From Patescibacteria group bacterium (GTDB lineage Bacteria; Patescibacteriota; Kazan-3B-28; UBA10110): a stretch of DNA of 33,968 nucleotides. Of this stretch, positions 7,585 to 17,065 are shown one piece after another. Made by a program: the position numbers and the translations under genes. The notes under the pieces are model-generated. The model saw only the letters and a program-made list of their open reading frames with translations, was not told where the DNA came from and made no database searches. Positions within the stretch are counted from its first letter, which is position 1. Each line of letters opens with the position of its first letter. Where the stretch lies: positions 1 to 33,968 of the forward strand of contig JAFGPN010000014.1 in NCBI GenBank assembly GCA_016936175.1, given 5' to 3'.

Positions 7585-10500
7585 ATGATGCGAGAAACTC
7601 TCCCCCAATCCGAGCGAAACGCTAAAAAACGGAACTTAAAAGAAGAGTTCACGGCTGTTCGTATTTCATTGGCTTCGCCCGAGCAGATCTTGGGATGGTC
7701 TCATGGTGAGATAACCAAACCAGAAACCATTAACTACCGAACTCTTAAACCAGAAAAGGACGGCTTGTTTGATGAGCGAATCTTTGGTCCGACCAAGGAT
7801 TGGGAATGCTACTGTGGCAAATACAAAAAGATTCGTTACAAAGGCGTGGTCTGTGATAAATGTGGCGTTGAGGTGACTCGAGCGGTAGTTCGCCGAGAGC
7901 GGATGGGCCACATCGCTTTAGCTGTGCCAGTCTCCCATATCTGGTATCTTCGCGGCGCTCCGTCTCGCTTAGGGTTAACCTTGGATGTTCAGGCAAAAAA
8001 ACTGGAGCAGGTAATTTATTTTGCCGCTTATATTATTACCTCGGTTGACGAAGCCGCTAAAGCCCAGGCTTTAGAACAGCTGAGTAGTGAGTATAGTCAA
8101 CACACCAAGGCGTTAAAGAATGATTATAAAAATAATTCGGCTAATGCTAGTGAGGGGGAACAATCTCGACTAACCAAAGAGTTGTCCGACAAATTAGATA
8201 AATTAAAGCAAGCTTATAACACAGCAGTGGCGGAGATTAATGATTTAATTCCCCGCCGAGTAATTTCGGAATTAGAGTATCGTGACCTCTCGCTAAAATA
8301 TGGTTCGGTTTTTAAAGCCGGCATCGGCGCTGAGGCGATTCATGAGCTGATTAGTGTAATCGACCTGGCGGCTGACATTAAGGAGATTAGAGAAGAGCTA
8401 ATTAACGCCGTTGGTCAAAAACGCAAGCGACTTCAAAAAAGATTACGTTTGTTAGAGGGCTTTAACCGGGCCAATATTCGACCGGAGTGGATGTTGATTC
8501 GCGCTCTTCCGGTTATCCCACCCGATCTTCGACCGATGGTGCAGTTAGATGGCGGGCGGTTTGCTACATCCGATCTTAACGATCTCTATCGTCGGGTAAT
8601 TAATCGCAACAATCGGTTACAAAAGTTAGTTGAGATCGGTGCCCCCGAAGTTATTACCAGAAACGAAAAGCGCATGCTTCAGGAAGCAGTTGACGCGTTG
8701 TTTGATCTGACTGCCAGGGAGGCCTCCACTGCCACCACTAGCAAACGCAAGCTTAAGTCGCTTGCCGATTTGTTGCGAGGCAAACAAGGTCGTTTCCGGC
8801 AGAATTTACTAGGCAAGCGGGTTGATTACTCTGCTCGAAGTGTAATCGTGGTCGGTCCAACCTTGAATTTAAACGAATGTGGCATCCCTAAAACGATTGC
8901 CTTAGAAATATTTAAACCGTTCGTTATTTCAGTTCTGCTCAGAAACGAGATTGTTCACAATGTTAAAACTGCTAGCAAGATGGTGGAACGCCAAGTGCCC
9001 GAAGTATGGGACGCATTGGATGAGGTTATTGGTAACTATCATGTATTACTGAACCGGGCACCAACATTACACCGATTAGGAATCCAGGCCTTTAAGCCAC
9101 GGTTGGTTGAAGGCAATGCTATTCAGCTACATCCACTAACCTGTAGTGCTTTTAACGCCGATTTTGACGGTGACCAGATGGCGGTTCATCTGCCGCTATC
9201 TCGTCCAGCTCAAGCCGAAGCGGAGCAGATTATGTTGTCTTCTCGCAACCTGCTTAAACCAGCCACGGGCGACCCGATTATTGTGCCAACTCAAGACGTG
9301 GTGTTGGGCTGTTACTACATGACATTAATGCGGCCTAAACAGGAAGGCAAACAGTTACAAGCTTTTAAGAATATCGATGATGCTTTAATCGCTCATAATA
9401 ATGATAAGCTTGGTTTCCACGACCCGATCATAACAAGGCGCGAGGATCAACTAATCGAAACCACCCTGGGTCGACTATTATTTAACCGAATCATCCCGGA
9501 AGAGATAGGTTTTGTTAATGAAGTAGTAACCAAAAAAACCTTAAAAAAGATTCTTAATCAGGTGCACACCAAATTAGGGGATGAGCACACAGCCAGATTT
9601 GCCGATGCGCTAAAAAACAACGGTTTTAACTTTGCTACCCTCTCGGGTGTGACCTTTAGTGTGTCCGATCTGCAGATTCCAGAGGCCAAAGCCGATCTGA
9701 TTAAAACCACCGAGGAAAAGGTTGAACAGATTAGAGACCAGTATAGGGATGGGTTAATCACAGTTGATGAGCGACGTCGATTGTCAATTCAATTGTGGGA
9801 GGCCGCTAAAGAGCAGATTGAAGGGTTTGTGGCCCACAAAGAGAAGGATATGTTTGGCTCTACTAATTTAATGATCGATTCTGGCGCCCGCGGGAGTATT
9901 GAGCAGCTTAACCAGCTAGTTGGAATGAAAGGCGTAGTGGTTAACCCATCGGGTAAATCCATTGAATTGCCGGTCAAATCCAACTATCGCGAGGGTCTAA
10001 CCTCGTTAGAGTACTTTATCTCTACCCACGGAGCTCGGAAGGGTGGCGCCGACACGGCTCTGAGAACCTCTGATGCCGGATATCTAACGCGGCGATTAGT
10101 AGATGTGTCGCAGGACGTGGTAATTGTTACCGAAGACTGTCACACCACTATCGGTCGTACGGTCCATCGATCTGATGCCGAAGAAATTGGCGAGACGCTG
10201 GCTTCGTCGGCTAACGGGCGGTTCTTACTCGAAGATATAAAAGACGCTAACGGCAAAGTAGTTTTGGCTGGTGGCACTTATGTTGATGATGCGGCCGCTA
10301 AGCTAATTGACACACTTTCACTCGAGACTCTAACTACTAGGTCGCCCTTGGGTTGCCAATTAGATTTTGGTATCTGCCAGAAATGCTACGGCAAGGATTT
10401 AGCTCGAGGTAAAGTGGTGGCCTTAGGCGAGGCGGTAGGAATTGTCGCCGCTCAAAGCATCGGCGAGCCGGGCACGCAGTTGACTATGCGCACCTTCCAC

Positions 10501-11445
10501 ACCGGTGGAGTAGCCAGCGCTTTAGATATCACCCAAGGTTTGCCCCGCGTTGAGGAGGTGTTCGAGGCCAGAATGCCTAAAACGGAAGCGTTGCTGGCCG
10601 AGAAGAGCGGCACCATCAAAATTACGGAGGTTGGCGACAAAAAATTCCTTCAATTAATCGCCAATGTTGATAAGACTGTGGATGTACCGCGAGGAAAGGG
10701 AGTAACCCTTAAGGTTAAAGATGGCGCTGAAGTTAAAAAAGGCGATGTGTTGGCTACCGATAAGGATGATAGCCCGATCGAAGCGCCCTATAGTGGAGTG
10801 GTTAGTGTTACCGGAAATCGTGCCCACTTGATCTATCAAAAGAAAGAGGCCATCGAATATCCCATTACTTCCAACATGTTCCTGCGGGTGGCTGACGGAG
10901 ACAATGTTGAACAGGGCGATGCGCTAACCGAGGGTCACTACAGTCTAAAAGACCTGATGCGTCTCAAGGATGAAGCCGCCACCAAGCGTTATATCATTCA
11001 CGAGATTCAAAAGATCTATGCTCTTCAGGGTCAGAGCATTAACGATAAACATTTAGAGGTAATTGTCAGCCGCATGTTCGGTCGGGTGCGAATCCAAGAT
11101 GAGGGTGACAGCGAATATATGGCTGGCGAGGTAATATCCAAATTAATTGCCGACCGCGCCACTGCCGAACTAGTAGCCGCGGGTAAACGACCACTAACTT
11201 ACGAAAGCTTATTGCTGGGAGTTTCGAAAGCGGCTTTGAGCACCGAAGGATTCCTTTCGGCCGCTTCGTTCCAAGAGACCACCAGGGTGTTAGTGGATGC
11301 AGCTACACGTGGCACGATTGATCACCTCCGTGGATTGAAAGAAAATGTAATTATTGGTCGTCTAATCCCGGCCGGCACTGGTTTTAGAAATACAGCTATG
11401 CCCGAGTCGGTTCCGGAACCCGTAGCAGATGATGAGGAAAAATAA
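7585..11445 (+). CDS. rpoC: RNA polymerase beta' subunit
   Basis: A 1286-residue beta' subunit carrying the catalytic centre. The N-terminal zinc site is C75, C77, C90, C93. The active-site magnesium loop NADFDGDQM begins at about residue 524 with D526, D528 and D530. The second zinc site is C852, C924, C931, C934. QSIGEPGTQLTMRTFHTGG marks the bridge helix and trigger loop region. A lysine- and glutamate-rich coiled-coil stretch at about 150-215 is the usual clamp insertion. It starts directly after the rpoB TAA at a double ATG (7585 or 7588) without a Shine-Dalgarno, so translation is probably coupled. It ends beside an inverted-repeat element that separates it from rpsL. Confidence 0.98.
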   Translation: MMRETLPQSERNAKKRNLKEEFTAVRISLASPEQILGWSHGEITKPETINYRTLKPEKDGLFDERIFGPTKDWECYCGKYKKIRYKGVVCDKCGVEVTRAVVRRERMGHIALAVPVSHIWYLRGAPSRLGLTLDVQAKKLEQVIYFAAYIITSVDEAAKAQALEQLSSEYSQHTKALKNDYKNNSANASEGEQSRLTKELSDKLDKLKQAYNTAVAEINDLIPRRVISELEYRDLSLKYGSVFKAGIGAEAIHELISVIDLAADIKEIREELINAVGQKRKRLQKRLRLLEGFNRANIRPEWMLIRALPVIPPDLRPMVQLDGGRFATSDLNDLYRRVINRNNRLQKLVEIGAPEVITRNEKRMLQEAVDALFDLTAREASTATTSKRKLKSLADLLRGKQGRFRQNLLGKRVDYSARSVIVVGPTLNLNECGIPKTIALEIFKPFVISVLLRNEIVHNVKTASKMVERQVPEVWDALDEVIGNYHVLLNRAPTLHRLGIQAFKPRLVEGNAIQLHPLTCSAFNADFDGDQMAVHLPLSRPAQAEAEQIMLSSRNLLKPATGDPIIVPTQDVVLGCYYMTLMRPKQEGKQLQAFKNIDDALIAHNNDKLGFHDPIITRREDQLIETTLGRLLFNRIIPEEIGFVNEVVTKKTLKKILNQVHTKLGDEHTARFADALKNNGFNFATLSGVTFSVSDLQIPEAKADLIKTTEEKVEQIRDQYRDGLITVDERRRLSIQLWEAAKEQIEGFVAHKEKDMFGSTNLMIDSGARGSIEQLNQLVGMKGVVVNPSGKSIELPVKSNYREGLTSLEYFISTHGARKGGADTALRTSDAGYLTRRLVDVSQDVVIVTEDCHTTIGRTVHRSDAEEIGETLASSANGRFLLEDIKDANGKVVLAGGTYVDDAAAKLIDTLSLETLTTRSPLGCQLDFGICQKCYGKDLARGKVVALGEAVGIVAAQSIGEPGTQLTMRTFHTGGVASALDITQGLPRVEEVFEARMPKTEALLAEKSGTIKITEVGDKKFLQLIANVDKTVDVPRGKGVTLKVKDGAEVKKGDVLATDKDDSPIEAPYSGVVSVTGNRAHLIYQKKEAIEYPITSNMFLRVADGDNVEQGDALTEGHYSLKDLMRLKDEAATKRYIIHEIQKIYALQGQSINDKHLEVIVSRMFGRVRIQDEGDSEYMAGEVISKLIADRATAELVAAGKRPLTYESLLLGVSKAALSTEGFLSAASFQETTRVLVDAATRGTIDHLRGLKENVIIGRLIPAGTGFRNTAMPESVPEPVADDEEK

Positions 11446-11449
11446 TTTG

Positions 11450-11566
11450 ACCCCGTTAGAAGTCCAACAGAGTTACGCACTTCTCCTCGGGGTAGAGTTG
11501 AGCGAACAGCGCTCCGCTTAGTTTTTAGCCCATCGGTTACTTGTCCGGGTAAACTTCTAACGGGGT
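11450..11566. repeat. inverted-repeat element 2 (CCCCGTTAGAA ends)
   Basis: ACCCCGTTAGAAGT (11450-11463) and ACTTCTAACGGGGT (11553-11566) are perfect 14-bp inverted repeats. A third, degenerate copy (ACTTCTCCTCGGGGT) starts near 11479 and a small GAGCG/CGCTC hairpin lies at about 11510-11524. No open frame of note is inside. The right end runs straight into TTGACA, the likely -35 of rpsL. Confidence 0.7.
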
Positions 11567-11595
11567 TGACAGAGTCAGGTGATAAGAGCTTAAAT
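11566..11595 (+). promoter_or_regulatory. rpsL (str operon) promoter
   Basis: A consensus TTGACA (11566-11571) overlaps the last base of the inverted repeat. TTAAAT at 11590-11595 is an acceptable -10 at 18 bp spacing. Transcription would then begin around 11602, almost at the rpsL ATG (11604), giving an essentially leaderless message. Confidence 0.45.
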
Positions 11596-11603
11596 AGTCA
11601 GGT

Positions 11604-12020
11604 ATGCCTACCATCAATCAACTAATTAGAAAAAAGAGAAAAACTGCAACGCATAAATCAAAATCCCCGGCGATGCAGACGACTTTTAATACCCTTAAGA
11701 CCAGAATCGTTAAGCTGGACAAGGGTGCCCCTCAAAAACGCGGTGTGTGTCTGAAAGTAACTACCAAGACTCCCAAGAAACCAAACTCTGCCTTGCGCAA
11801 AATAGCCCGGGTTCGTCTAACCAATCGGATGGAGGTAACCGCCTACATCCCTGGTATCGGACATAACCTGCAAGAGCACTCTATCGTCACCCTGCGAGGA
11901 GGACGAGTCAAGGATTTACCCGGCGTTCGTTACCATATTATTAGGGGGACCTTAGATACAGCCGGGGTTGCCAACCGCAAACAGGGCCGGAGCAAGTACG
12001 GCGCTAAGGCAGCCGCTTAA
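11604..12020 (+). CDS. rpsL: 30S ribosomal protein S12
   Basis: A 138-residue S12 (uS12), part of the decoding centre. It opens with PTINQL and contains [18 protein letters not shown] (K59 matches E. coli K43), GHNLQEHS and [17 protein letters not shown] (K103 matches K88). The residues whose mutation gives streptomycin resistance are wild type. An insertion of about 15 residues lies between SPAMQ and PQKRG (about 25-42) compared with E. coli. A similar insert is usual in Firmicutes S12. No Shine-Dalgarno is visible before the ATG. It is the first gene of the str cluster after the rpoC/rpsL element. Confidence 0.98.
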   Translation: MPTINQLIRKKRKTATHKSKSPAMQTTFNTLKTRIVKLDKGAPQKRGVCLKVTTKTPKKPNSALRKIARVRLTNRMEVTAYIPGIGHNLQEHSIVTLRGGRVKDLPGVRYHIIRGTLDTAGVANRKQGRSKYGAKAAA

Positions 12021-12032
12021 ATTAAATTCTGT

Positions 12033-12506
12033 ATGTCAAGAAAAGGCCGCATTCCTAAGCGAGAGATACCCCCGGACAAAAAGTACGGGAGTGTCTTGGT
12101 TCAGCGGTTTATTAATAAGGTCATGTTAAACGGTAAAAAGAATGTGGCCGAAAGCTCCGTCTACGCAGGGCTTGAAACTGCCAGCAAAAAATTAGGAAAA
12201 ACTCCTATGGAAGTTTTTCAGACAGTCATAGATAACGTTTCTCCGATGGTGCAACTTAGGAGTCGGCGGGTTGGCGGTGCCAACTACCAGATTCCAATGG
12301 AGGTAAGCTCGGAACGCCGAATCATCTTGGCTATGCAATGGTTGGTTAGATCAGCTCGGAGCCGAAAAGGGATGCCAATCGCTGAGCGGTTAGCGGCAGA
12401 GTTTATGGATGCGTTTAATAATACCGGCGGGGCAGTCAAGAAAAAAGAAGAGGTTCATAAAATGGCGGAAGCCAACCGAGCCTTTGCCCATTTCGCCCGT
12501 TTCTAA
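12033..12506 (+). CDS. rpsG: 30S ribosomal protein S7
   Basis: A 157-residue uS7, which nucleates assembly of the small-subunit head and contacts the E site. Recognisable segments are SRKGRIPKREIPPDKKYGS at the start, VGGANYQIPMEV in the middle and KKKEEVHKMAEANRAFAHFARF-like residues at the end. Length is typical. It follows rpsL by 12 bases with no Shine-Dalgarno. Confidence 0.98.
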   Translation: MSRKGRIPKREIPPDKKYGSVLVQRFINKVMLNGKKNVAESSVYAGLETASKKLGKTPMEVFQTVIDNVSPMVQLRSRRVGGANYQIPMEVSSERRIILAMQWLVRSARSRKGMPIAERLAAEFMDAFNNTGGAVKKKEEVHKMAEANRAFAHFARF

Positions 12507-12541
12507 AAATCAAGCAGGGCATCTACCGATTAACCTGCTAA

Positions 12542-12547
12542 TATACT
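12542..12547 (+). promoter_or_regulatory. possible -10 element before fusA
   Basis: TATACT lies 21 bases before the fusA ATG, in a 61-base gap that also holds a 6-bp AGCAGG/CCTGCT stem. The matching -35 (GCATCT) is poor. A promoter here would give a leader of about 14 bases. Confidence 0.3.
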
Positions 12548-12567
12548 AACTCGCTAAATTTCTAAGA

Positions 12568-14646
12568 ATGGCAGAGCGTCAGTATTCATTAGAGGATACC
12601 CGCAATATTGGCATCATTGCCCATATTGATGCAGGAAAAACCACCGTCACCGAGCGAGTTCTTTTTTATACCGGAAAAACTTATAAGATTGGTGAGGTCC
12701 ACGAAGGGGAAGCGGTAATGGATTGGATGGAACAAGAGCGCGAACGTGGAATTACCATTACCTCTGCCGCCACCACTTGTTTTTGGAACGACAAGCGCAT
12801 CAACATCATCGACACCCCAGGCCATGTCGATTTTACCGTTGAGGTGGAGCGTTCCTTGCGGGTGCTTGATGGCGGGGTAGTAGTATTTGATGGTGTCGCA
12901 GGCGTGGAACCTCAATCAGAAACCGTTTGGCGGCAAGCCGACAAATATCACGTACCGCGTATCTGTTTTGTTAACAAAATGGATCGGATGGGCGCCGATT
13001 TCTATTTTTGCTACAAGACCATCCTCGAGCGACTTAACAACAGCGCTATCCCTATTCAACTGCCGATTGGTGCCGCCGAGAACTACAAAGGTTTAATCGA
13101 TCTTCTGACCGAACGAGCCTATTTGTATCAGGATGATTTGGGCAAGGATGTGCTAGAAACGGATGTCCCAGACGATATGAAAGAATTAGTCCGCGAGTAT
13201 CGGCACAAATTGCTAGAGAAGATTGTCGAAACCGAAGACGCTTTAATGGAACGGTTTTTGGCCGACCAAGCGATTACGGTGGACGAACTAAAACAAGCTC
13301 TTCGGACGGCTGTGATTGAAGGCAAGGTAGCTCCGGTAATGTGTGGTTCGGCGCTTAAGAACAAAGGTGTTCAGAAACTGCTCGATGCCGTGGTTGATTA
13401 TCTGCCATCTCCTTTGGATGTGCCGCCCGTCGAAGGCCATATTCCAGGAAGCGAAGAGCCTGTGTTGCGGAAAGCATCTGATAGCGAGCCCTTTACGGCG
13501 CTGGCATTTAAGGTTGCCACCGATCCCTTCGTTGGGAAATTAATCTATTTTAGGGTCTATGCCGGCAAACTAAAATCCGGATCTTATATTTATAATTCCA
13601 GCAAAGGCCAGAAAGAACGTGTTGGTCGGATTTTAAGAATGCACTCTAACCATCGCGAGGAAGTTGACGAGATATTTGCCGGAGAGATTGGCGCCCTGGT
13701 CGGCGCTAAAAGTGTTACAACTGGTAACACTTTGGTTAACGAAGGCGACAAAGTTGTTTTAGAGTCAATCGTATTTCCTGACCCGGTTATCTCGGTGGCG
13801 GTAGAACCCAAATCTAAGGCTGATCAGGAAAAGATGGGCATCGCTTTAGGCAAATTAGCCGAAGAGGACCCAACCTTTAGGGTGCATACCGACGAAGAAA
13901 GTGGCCAAACTATTATTGAAGGAATGGGCGAGCTACATTTAGATATTATCGTCGATCGGATGCGACGCGAATTTAAGGTAGAAGCTAACGTTGGTAAGCC
14001 GCAGGTGGCCTACCGCGAAACTATCACCAAAGAGATTGACGTTGAAACTAAATACATTCGTCAAACTGGTGGTCGGGGTCAATACGGTCACGTAGTAGTT
14101 TTATTCGAACCGTTGGAACGTGGCAAGGGATTCGAATTTGTTAATAAGATCTTTGGTGGGTCTATTCCCAAAGAGTACATCCCGGCCGTTGAAAAAGGCA
14201 TGGCTGGGGCCATGAATAAAGGTGCTATCGCCGGCTACCCGATTGTTGATGTCAGGGCCACTCTTCACGACGGCAGTTATCACGATGTTGACTCGTCTGA
14301 GATGGCCTTCAGCATCGCTGGCTCAATCTGTCTACAAGACGGTGTCAAAAAGGGCAATCCAGTTATTCTTGAGCCAATCATGAAGGTAGAGGCGGTTACC
14401 CCGGAGGAGTTCGCTGGTGATGTGATGGGCGACCTCTCTTCTAAGCGAGGCAGAATTGAGGGGATGGGCGAGCGGTCTGGCGCCAAGGTGATTCACGCCT
14501 TTATCCCTCTGGCAGAGATGTTTGGCTATGCTACTAATCTGAGGTCGCTGACCCAGGGTCGGGCCTCCTCTACCATGGAGTTCTACCAGTACGAGAAGGT
14601 TCCGACTAACGTCCAGGAGGAACTAATCACCAAACGCAAAGGTTAG
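12568..14646 (+). CDS. fusA: elongation factor G
   Basis: A 692-residue translocation GTPase. Domain I carries G1 AHIDAGKTT (about 18-26), G2 RGITI, G3 DTPGHVDF and G4 NKMD. Domain II begins near 290. Domains III-V include GMGELHLDI, the domain [11 protein letters not shown] segment and a C-terminal [20 protein letters not shown]. Length is normal for single-copy bacterial EF-G. No Shine-Dalgarno precedes the ATG. The gene is separated from tuf by a GC-rich repeat and a promoter, so tuf can be expressed on its own. Confidence 0.98.
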   Translation: MAERQYSLEDTRNIGIIAHIDAGKTTVTERVLFYTGKTYKIGEVHEGEAVMDWMEQERERGITITSAATTCFWNDKRINIIDTPGHVDFTVEVERSLRVLDGGVVVFDGVAGVEPQSETVWRQADKYHVPRICFVNKMDRMGADFYFCYKTILERLNNSAIPIQLPIGAAENYKGLIDLLTERAYLYQDDLGKDVLETDVPDDMKELVREYRHKLLEKIVETEDALMERFLADQAITVDELKQALRTAVIEGKVAPVMCGSALKNKGVQKLLDAVVDYLPSPLDVPPVEGHIPGSEEPVLRKASDSEPFTALAFKVATDPFVGKLIYFRVYAGKLKSGSYIYNSSKGQKERVGRILRMHSNHREEVDEIFAGEIGALVGAKSVTTGNTLVNEGDKVVLESIVFPDPVISVAVEPKSKADQEKMGIALGKLAEEDPTFRVHTDEESGQTIIEGMGELHLDIIVDRMRREFKVEANVGKPQVAYRETITKEIDVETKYIRQTGGRGQYGHVVVLFEPLERGKGFEFVNKIFGGSIPKEYIPAVEKGMAGAMNKGAIAGYPIVDVRATLHDGSYHDVDSSEMAFSIAGSICLQDGVKKGNPVILEPIMKVEAVTPEEFAGDVMGDLSSKRGRIEGMGERSGAKVIHAFIPLAEMFGYATNLRSLTQGRASSTMEFYQYEKVPTNVQEELITKRKG

Positions 14647-14700
14647 GCCCTCCCCTGGGGTAAAGGGGCGAGGCCGGGGTTGGGGGGATTTTTGACCCCC
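14647..14700. repeat. GC-rich palindromic intergenic repeat
   Basis: The fusA-tuf gap starts with clustered C and G runs: a CCCC/GGGG pair around TGGGGTAAA, then a run of six G followed by ATTTTTGA and five C (GGGGG 14683-14687 pairing CCCCC 14696-14700). It has the form of a dispersed palindromic repeat, and the last hairpin could end part of the fusA transcript. No open frame is present. Confidence 0.4.
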
Positions 14701-14715
14701 AGCTCTGAAAAACCC

Positions 14716-14744
14716 TTGCGCTATACCTTTTAACAGTGTATTTT
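14716..14744 (+). promoter_or_regulatory. tuf promoter
   Basis: TTGCGC (14716-14721), 17 bp, TATTTT (14739-14744). The start would be near 14751, about 30 bases before tuf. The strong Shine-Dalgarno AAAGGAG (14769-14775) six bases before the ATG fits the need for very high EF-Tu output. Alternative hexamers exist in this AT-rich stretch. Confidence 0.4.
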
Positions 14745-14781
14745 CTAAAAGTATCGAATATAAACGTTAAAGGAGAAAGTT

Positions 14782-15969
14782 ATGGCAGAAGCTTTTAAGA
14801 GGGATAAGGTTCACGTCAACGTTGGTACTATTGGTCACGTCGACCACGGTAAAACAACTTTGACAGCTGCGATTACTCAGGTTTTGGCTGCTAAAGGTTT
14901 GGCCGAGGCCCGTAAGTTTGAAGATATTGATAACGCCCCAGAAGAGCGGGAGCGGGGCATTACTATTGCCACCTCTCACCAGGAATACTCTACCGAGAAG
15001 CGTCACTATGCTCACGTCGACTGTCCTGGTCACGCTGACTACATCAAAAATATGATTACCGGTGCGGCTCAGATGGATGCGGCTATTTTAGTAGTTGCCG
15101 CTACTGATGGTCCGATGCCCCAGACTAGAGAGCACATTCTGTTGGCTCACCAGGTGGGCGTGCCTCGGATGATAGTCTTTATTAATAAAACAGACATGGT
15201 CGATGACCCAGAGCTAGTTGATCTGGTCGAGGAAGAGGTGCGGGATCTGTTAACTAAGTACGAGTTTCCCGGCAAAGAAATTCCGGTTATTAGGGGTTCA
15301 TCCCTAAAGGCCCTCGAAAACCCTACTGATCCAACAGCGATTCAGCCGATCTTGGATCTACTCAATGCGATGGATACCTATATTCCAGATCCGGTGCGGG
15401 CTCTCGATAAACCTTTCTTAATGCCTATCGAAGACGTCTTCTCGATCAAGGGTCGTGGTACAGTGGCTACTGGCCGGGTTGAGCAGGGCATCGTTAAGGT
15501 CAACGACGAAGTCGAAATCGTTGGAATTAAGCCCACCAGGAAAGTAGTGGTTACCGGTGTCGAGATGTTCAGAAAGCTTTTGGACCAGGGTCAGGCTGGT
15601 GACAATATCGGCGCCCTTCTCCGAGGCATCGAACGGGCTGAAATCGAGCGCGGCCAAGTTTTGGCCAAGACAGGCTCGATTACTCCTCATACCGATTTTG
15701 AGGCCGAGGTATATGTTCTAAGCAAAGAAGAAGGCGGTCGCCACACACCGTTTACTAAAGGTTATAAACCACAATTTTACATCCGGACTACCGATGTAAC
15801 TGGCGACGTAGAGTTGCCGGCTGACCGCGAAATGGTGATGCCTGGTGATACGGTAAAGTTGGTGGTTAAGCTAATCGTGCCGGTAGCTATGGATGAAGGC
15901 CTCCGTTTTGCTATTCGCGAAGGTGGTAAAACGGTCGGTGCTGGCGCGGTAACCAAGATTATGAAATAA
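14782..15969 (+). CDS. tuf: elongation factor Tu
   Basis: A 395-residue GTPase that delivers aminoacyl-tRNA to the A site. G1 GHVDHGKTT (about 18-26), [13 protein letters not shown] and NKTD are intact, with the G5 region reading GSSLKALE in place of the common GSALKALE. Domain II has [11 protein letters not shown], domain III ends [15 protein letters not shown]. It has the best Shine-Dalgarno in the window and a hairpin after the stop, consistent with separate high-level expression. Only one tuf copy is in the window. Confidence 0.98.
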   Translation: MAEAFKRDKVHVNVGTIGHVDHGKTTLTAAITQVLAAKGLAEARKFEDIDNAPEERERGITIATSHQEYSTEKRHYAHVDCPGHADYIKNMITGAAQMDAAILVVAATDGPMPQTREHILLAHQVGVPRMIVFINKTDMVDDPELVDLVEEEVRDLLTKYEFPGKEIPVIRGSSLKALENPTDPTAIQPILDLLNAMDTYIPDPVRALDKPFLMPIEDVFSIKGRGTVATGRVEQGIVKVNDEVEIVGIKPTRKVVVTGVEMFRKLLDQGQAGDNIGALLRGIERAEIERGQVLAKTGSITPHTDFEAEVYVLSKEEGGRHTPFTKGYKPQFYIRTTDVTGDVELPADREMVMPGDTVKLVVKLIVPVAMDEGLRFAIREGGKTVGAGAVTKIMK

Positions 15970-15984
15970 ATTCTAAACTAACAA

Positions 15985-16011
15985 TACCCCCAAGGCTCAC
16001 CCTTGGGGGTA
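15985..16011. terminator. strong hairpin after tuf
   Basis: A perfect 11-bp stem TACCCCCAAGG/CCTTGGGGGTA with loop CTCAC lies 16 bases after the tuf stop. The following AGCTTGTACC has no T-run, so it is not a classic intrinsic terminator. It may be a partial terminator or may protect the tuf mRNA 3' end. Confidence 0.5.
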
Positions 16012-16041
16012 GCTTGTACCTCTGGTTAAATTGAAATTTCG

Positions 16042-16395
16042 ATGCCCAAAATTGCTCCTAAAAAGACGGAAGACGGCAAAACTGCTACTGCTAAGCAGCG
16101 AATCCGGATTAAATTAAAAGCCTACGACCACCGAATAATCGACCAGTCAGCTAAGCTGATAGTCGAAACCGCTGAGCGTACTGGTGCTAATGTTGTTGGG
16201 CCGATTCCGTTGCCGACCGAAAAGAAGGTTTATACCGTACTCAGATCCACCTTTGTTCACAAGGATTCCAGAGAGCAGTTTGAGATGCGGGTACACAAAC
16301 GCCTAATCGAGATTACCGATCCACGTCCCAAGACGATTGATGCCCTGACCAATCTAAATCTACCAGCGGGTGTCAGCATCGAAGTTAAGATGTAA
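16042..16395 (+). CDS. rpsJ: 30S ribosomal protein S10
   Basis: A 117-residue uS10, also the NusE partner in antitermination. The core begins at [19 protein letters not shown] and includes [37 protein letters not shown] and a C-terminal GVSIEVKM. About 16 extra lysine-rich residues precede the core compared with E. coli. No internal ATG near the core offers a shorter start, so the extension is probably real. First gene of the S10 cluster. Confidence 0.97.
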   Translation: MPKIAPKKTEDGKTATAKQRIRIKLKAYDHRIIDQSAKLIVETAERTGANVVGPIPLPTEKKVYTVLRSTFVHKDSREQFEMRVHKRLIEITDPRPKTIDALTNLNLPAGVSIEVKM

Positions 16396-16434
16396 TTAGT
16401 TATTAATTGATTAGTTTAATTCTTTGGCAGGGCC

Positions 16435-16440
16435 TATAAT
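16435..16440 (+). promoter_or_regulatory. -10 element before rplC
   Basis: A perfect TATAAT in the 75-base gap between rpsJ and rplC. The -35 is poor (TAGTTT at 17 bp). Transcription would start near 16447, 24 bases before the chosen rplC ATG and upstream of the TTG at 16459. Confidence 0.4.
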
Positions 16441-16470
16441 CCCTCCGAAGAAACGTTATTGTTTAGCCAA

Positions 16471-17061
16471 ATGAAAGGTTTACTTGCCCAAAAATCAGAG
16501 ATGTCTCAGTTGGTCTTGCCCGGAGGCTCAGTTGCGCCGGTTACCTGGTTAAAAGTGCAACCCAATGTGGTTGTCCAAGTTAAAACCAAAGAAACGGACG
16601 GCTATTCTGCAGTTCAGATTGGGACCGGTCGAGCAAAAAAAATAAACCGGGCTGGCAAGGGCCATCTTAAAGAACTAAACGTTCGGGTGTTGCGCGAACT
16701 TAGAGGGGAGACCGATCTCAAACGGGGGGATAAGATCGATCTGTCGATCTTTGAGGTGGGCGACCTGGTTTCTATCACTGGCGTCTCCAAGGGTAAGGGC
16801 TTTTCTGGTACGGTTAAGCGACACGGTTTCAGTCGGGGTCCGATGAGCCACGGTCATGATCATCATCGAGCTCCAGGGTCGATCGGTCCTATGGGTATCG
16901 CGCGGGTACTTCCTGGCAAAAGAATGGCCGGACATCAGGGAGCTGAACAGGTTACCACTCGGGGGGTAAAAATTATAGCGATTGATCCAAAAGCCGGCAC
17001 AGTTGCCATTAAGGGTTCGGTTCCGGGCGCTTACAAAAGTTGGGTATTAATTCGCAAGTAA
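16471..17061 (+). CDS. rplC: 50S ribosomal protein L3
   Basis: A 196-residue uL3, an early-binding large-subunit protein whose loop reaches the peptidyl transferase centre. It starts MKGLLAQKSEMSQL, matching the family MKGLIGKKxGMTQ start, so ATG 16471 is preferred over the upstream in-frame TTG at 16459. GVSKGKGFSGTVKRHGF, GPMSHGHDHHRAPGSIG and PGKRMAGHQG are conserved landmarks. It is followed by rplD after four bases. Confidence 0.97.
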   Translation: MKGLLAQKSEMSQLVLPGGSVAPVTWLKVQPNVVVQVKTKETDGYSAVQIGTGRAKKINRAGKGHLKELNVRVLRELRGETDLKRGDKIDLSIFEVGDLVSITGVSKGKGFSGTVKRHGFSRGPMSHGHDHHRAPGSIGPMGIARVLPGKRMAGHQGAEQVTTRGVKIIAIDPKAGTVAIKGSVPGAYKSWVLIRK

Positions 17062-17065
17062 ATTT

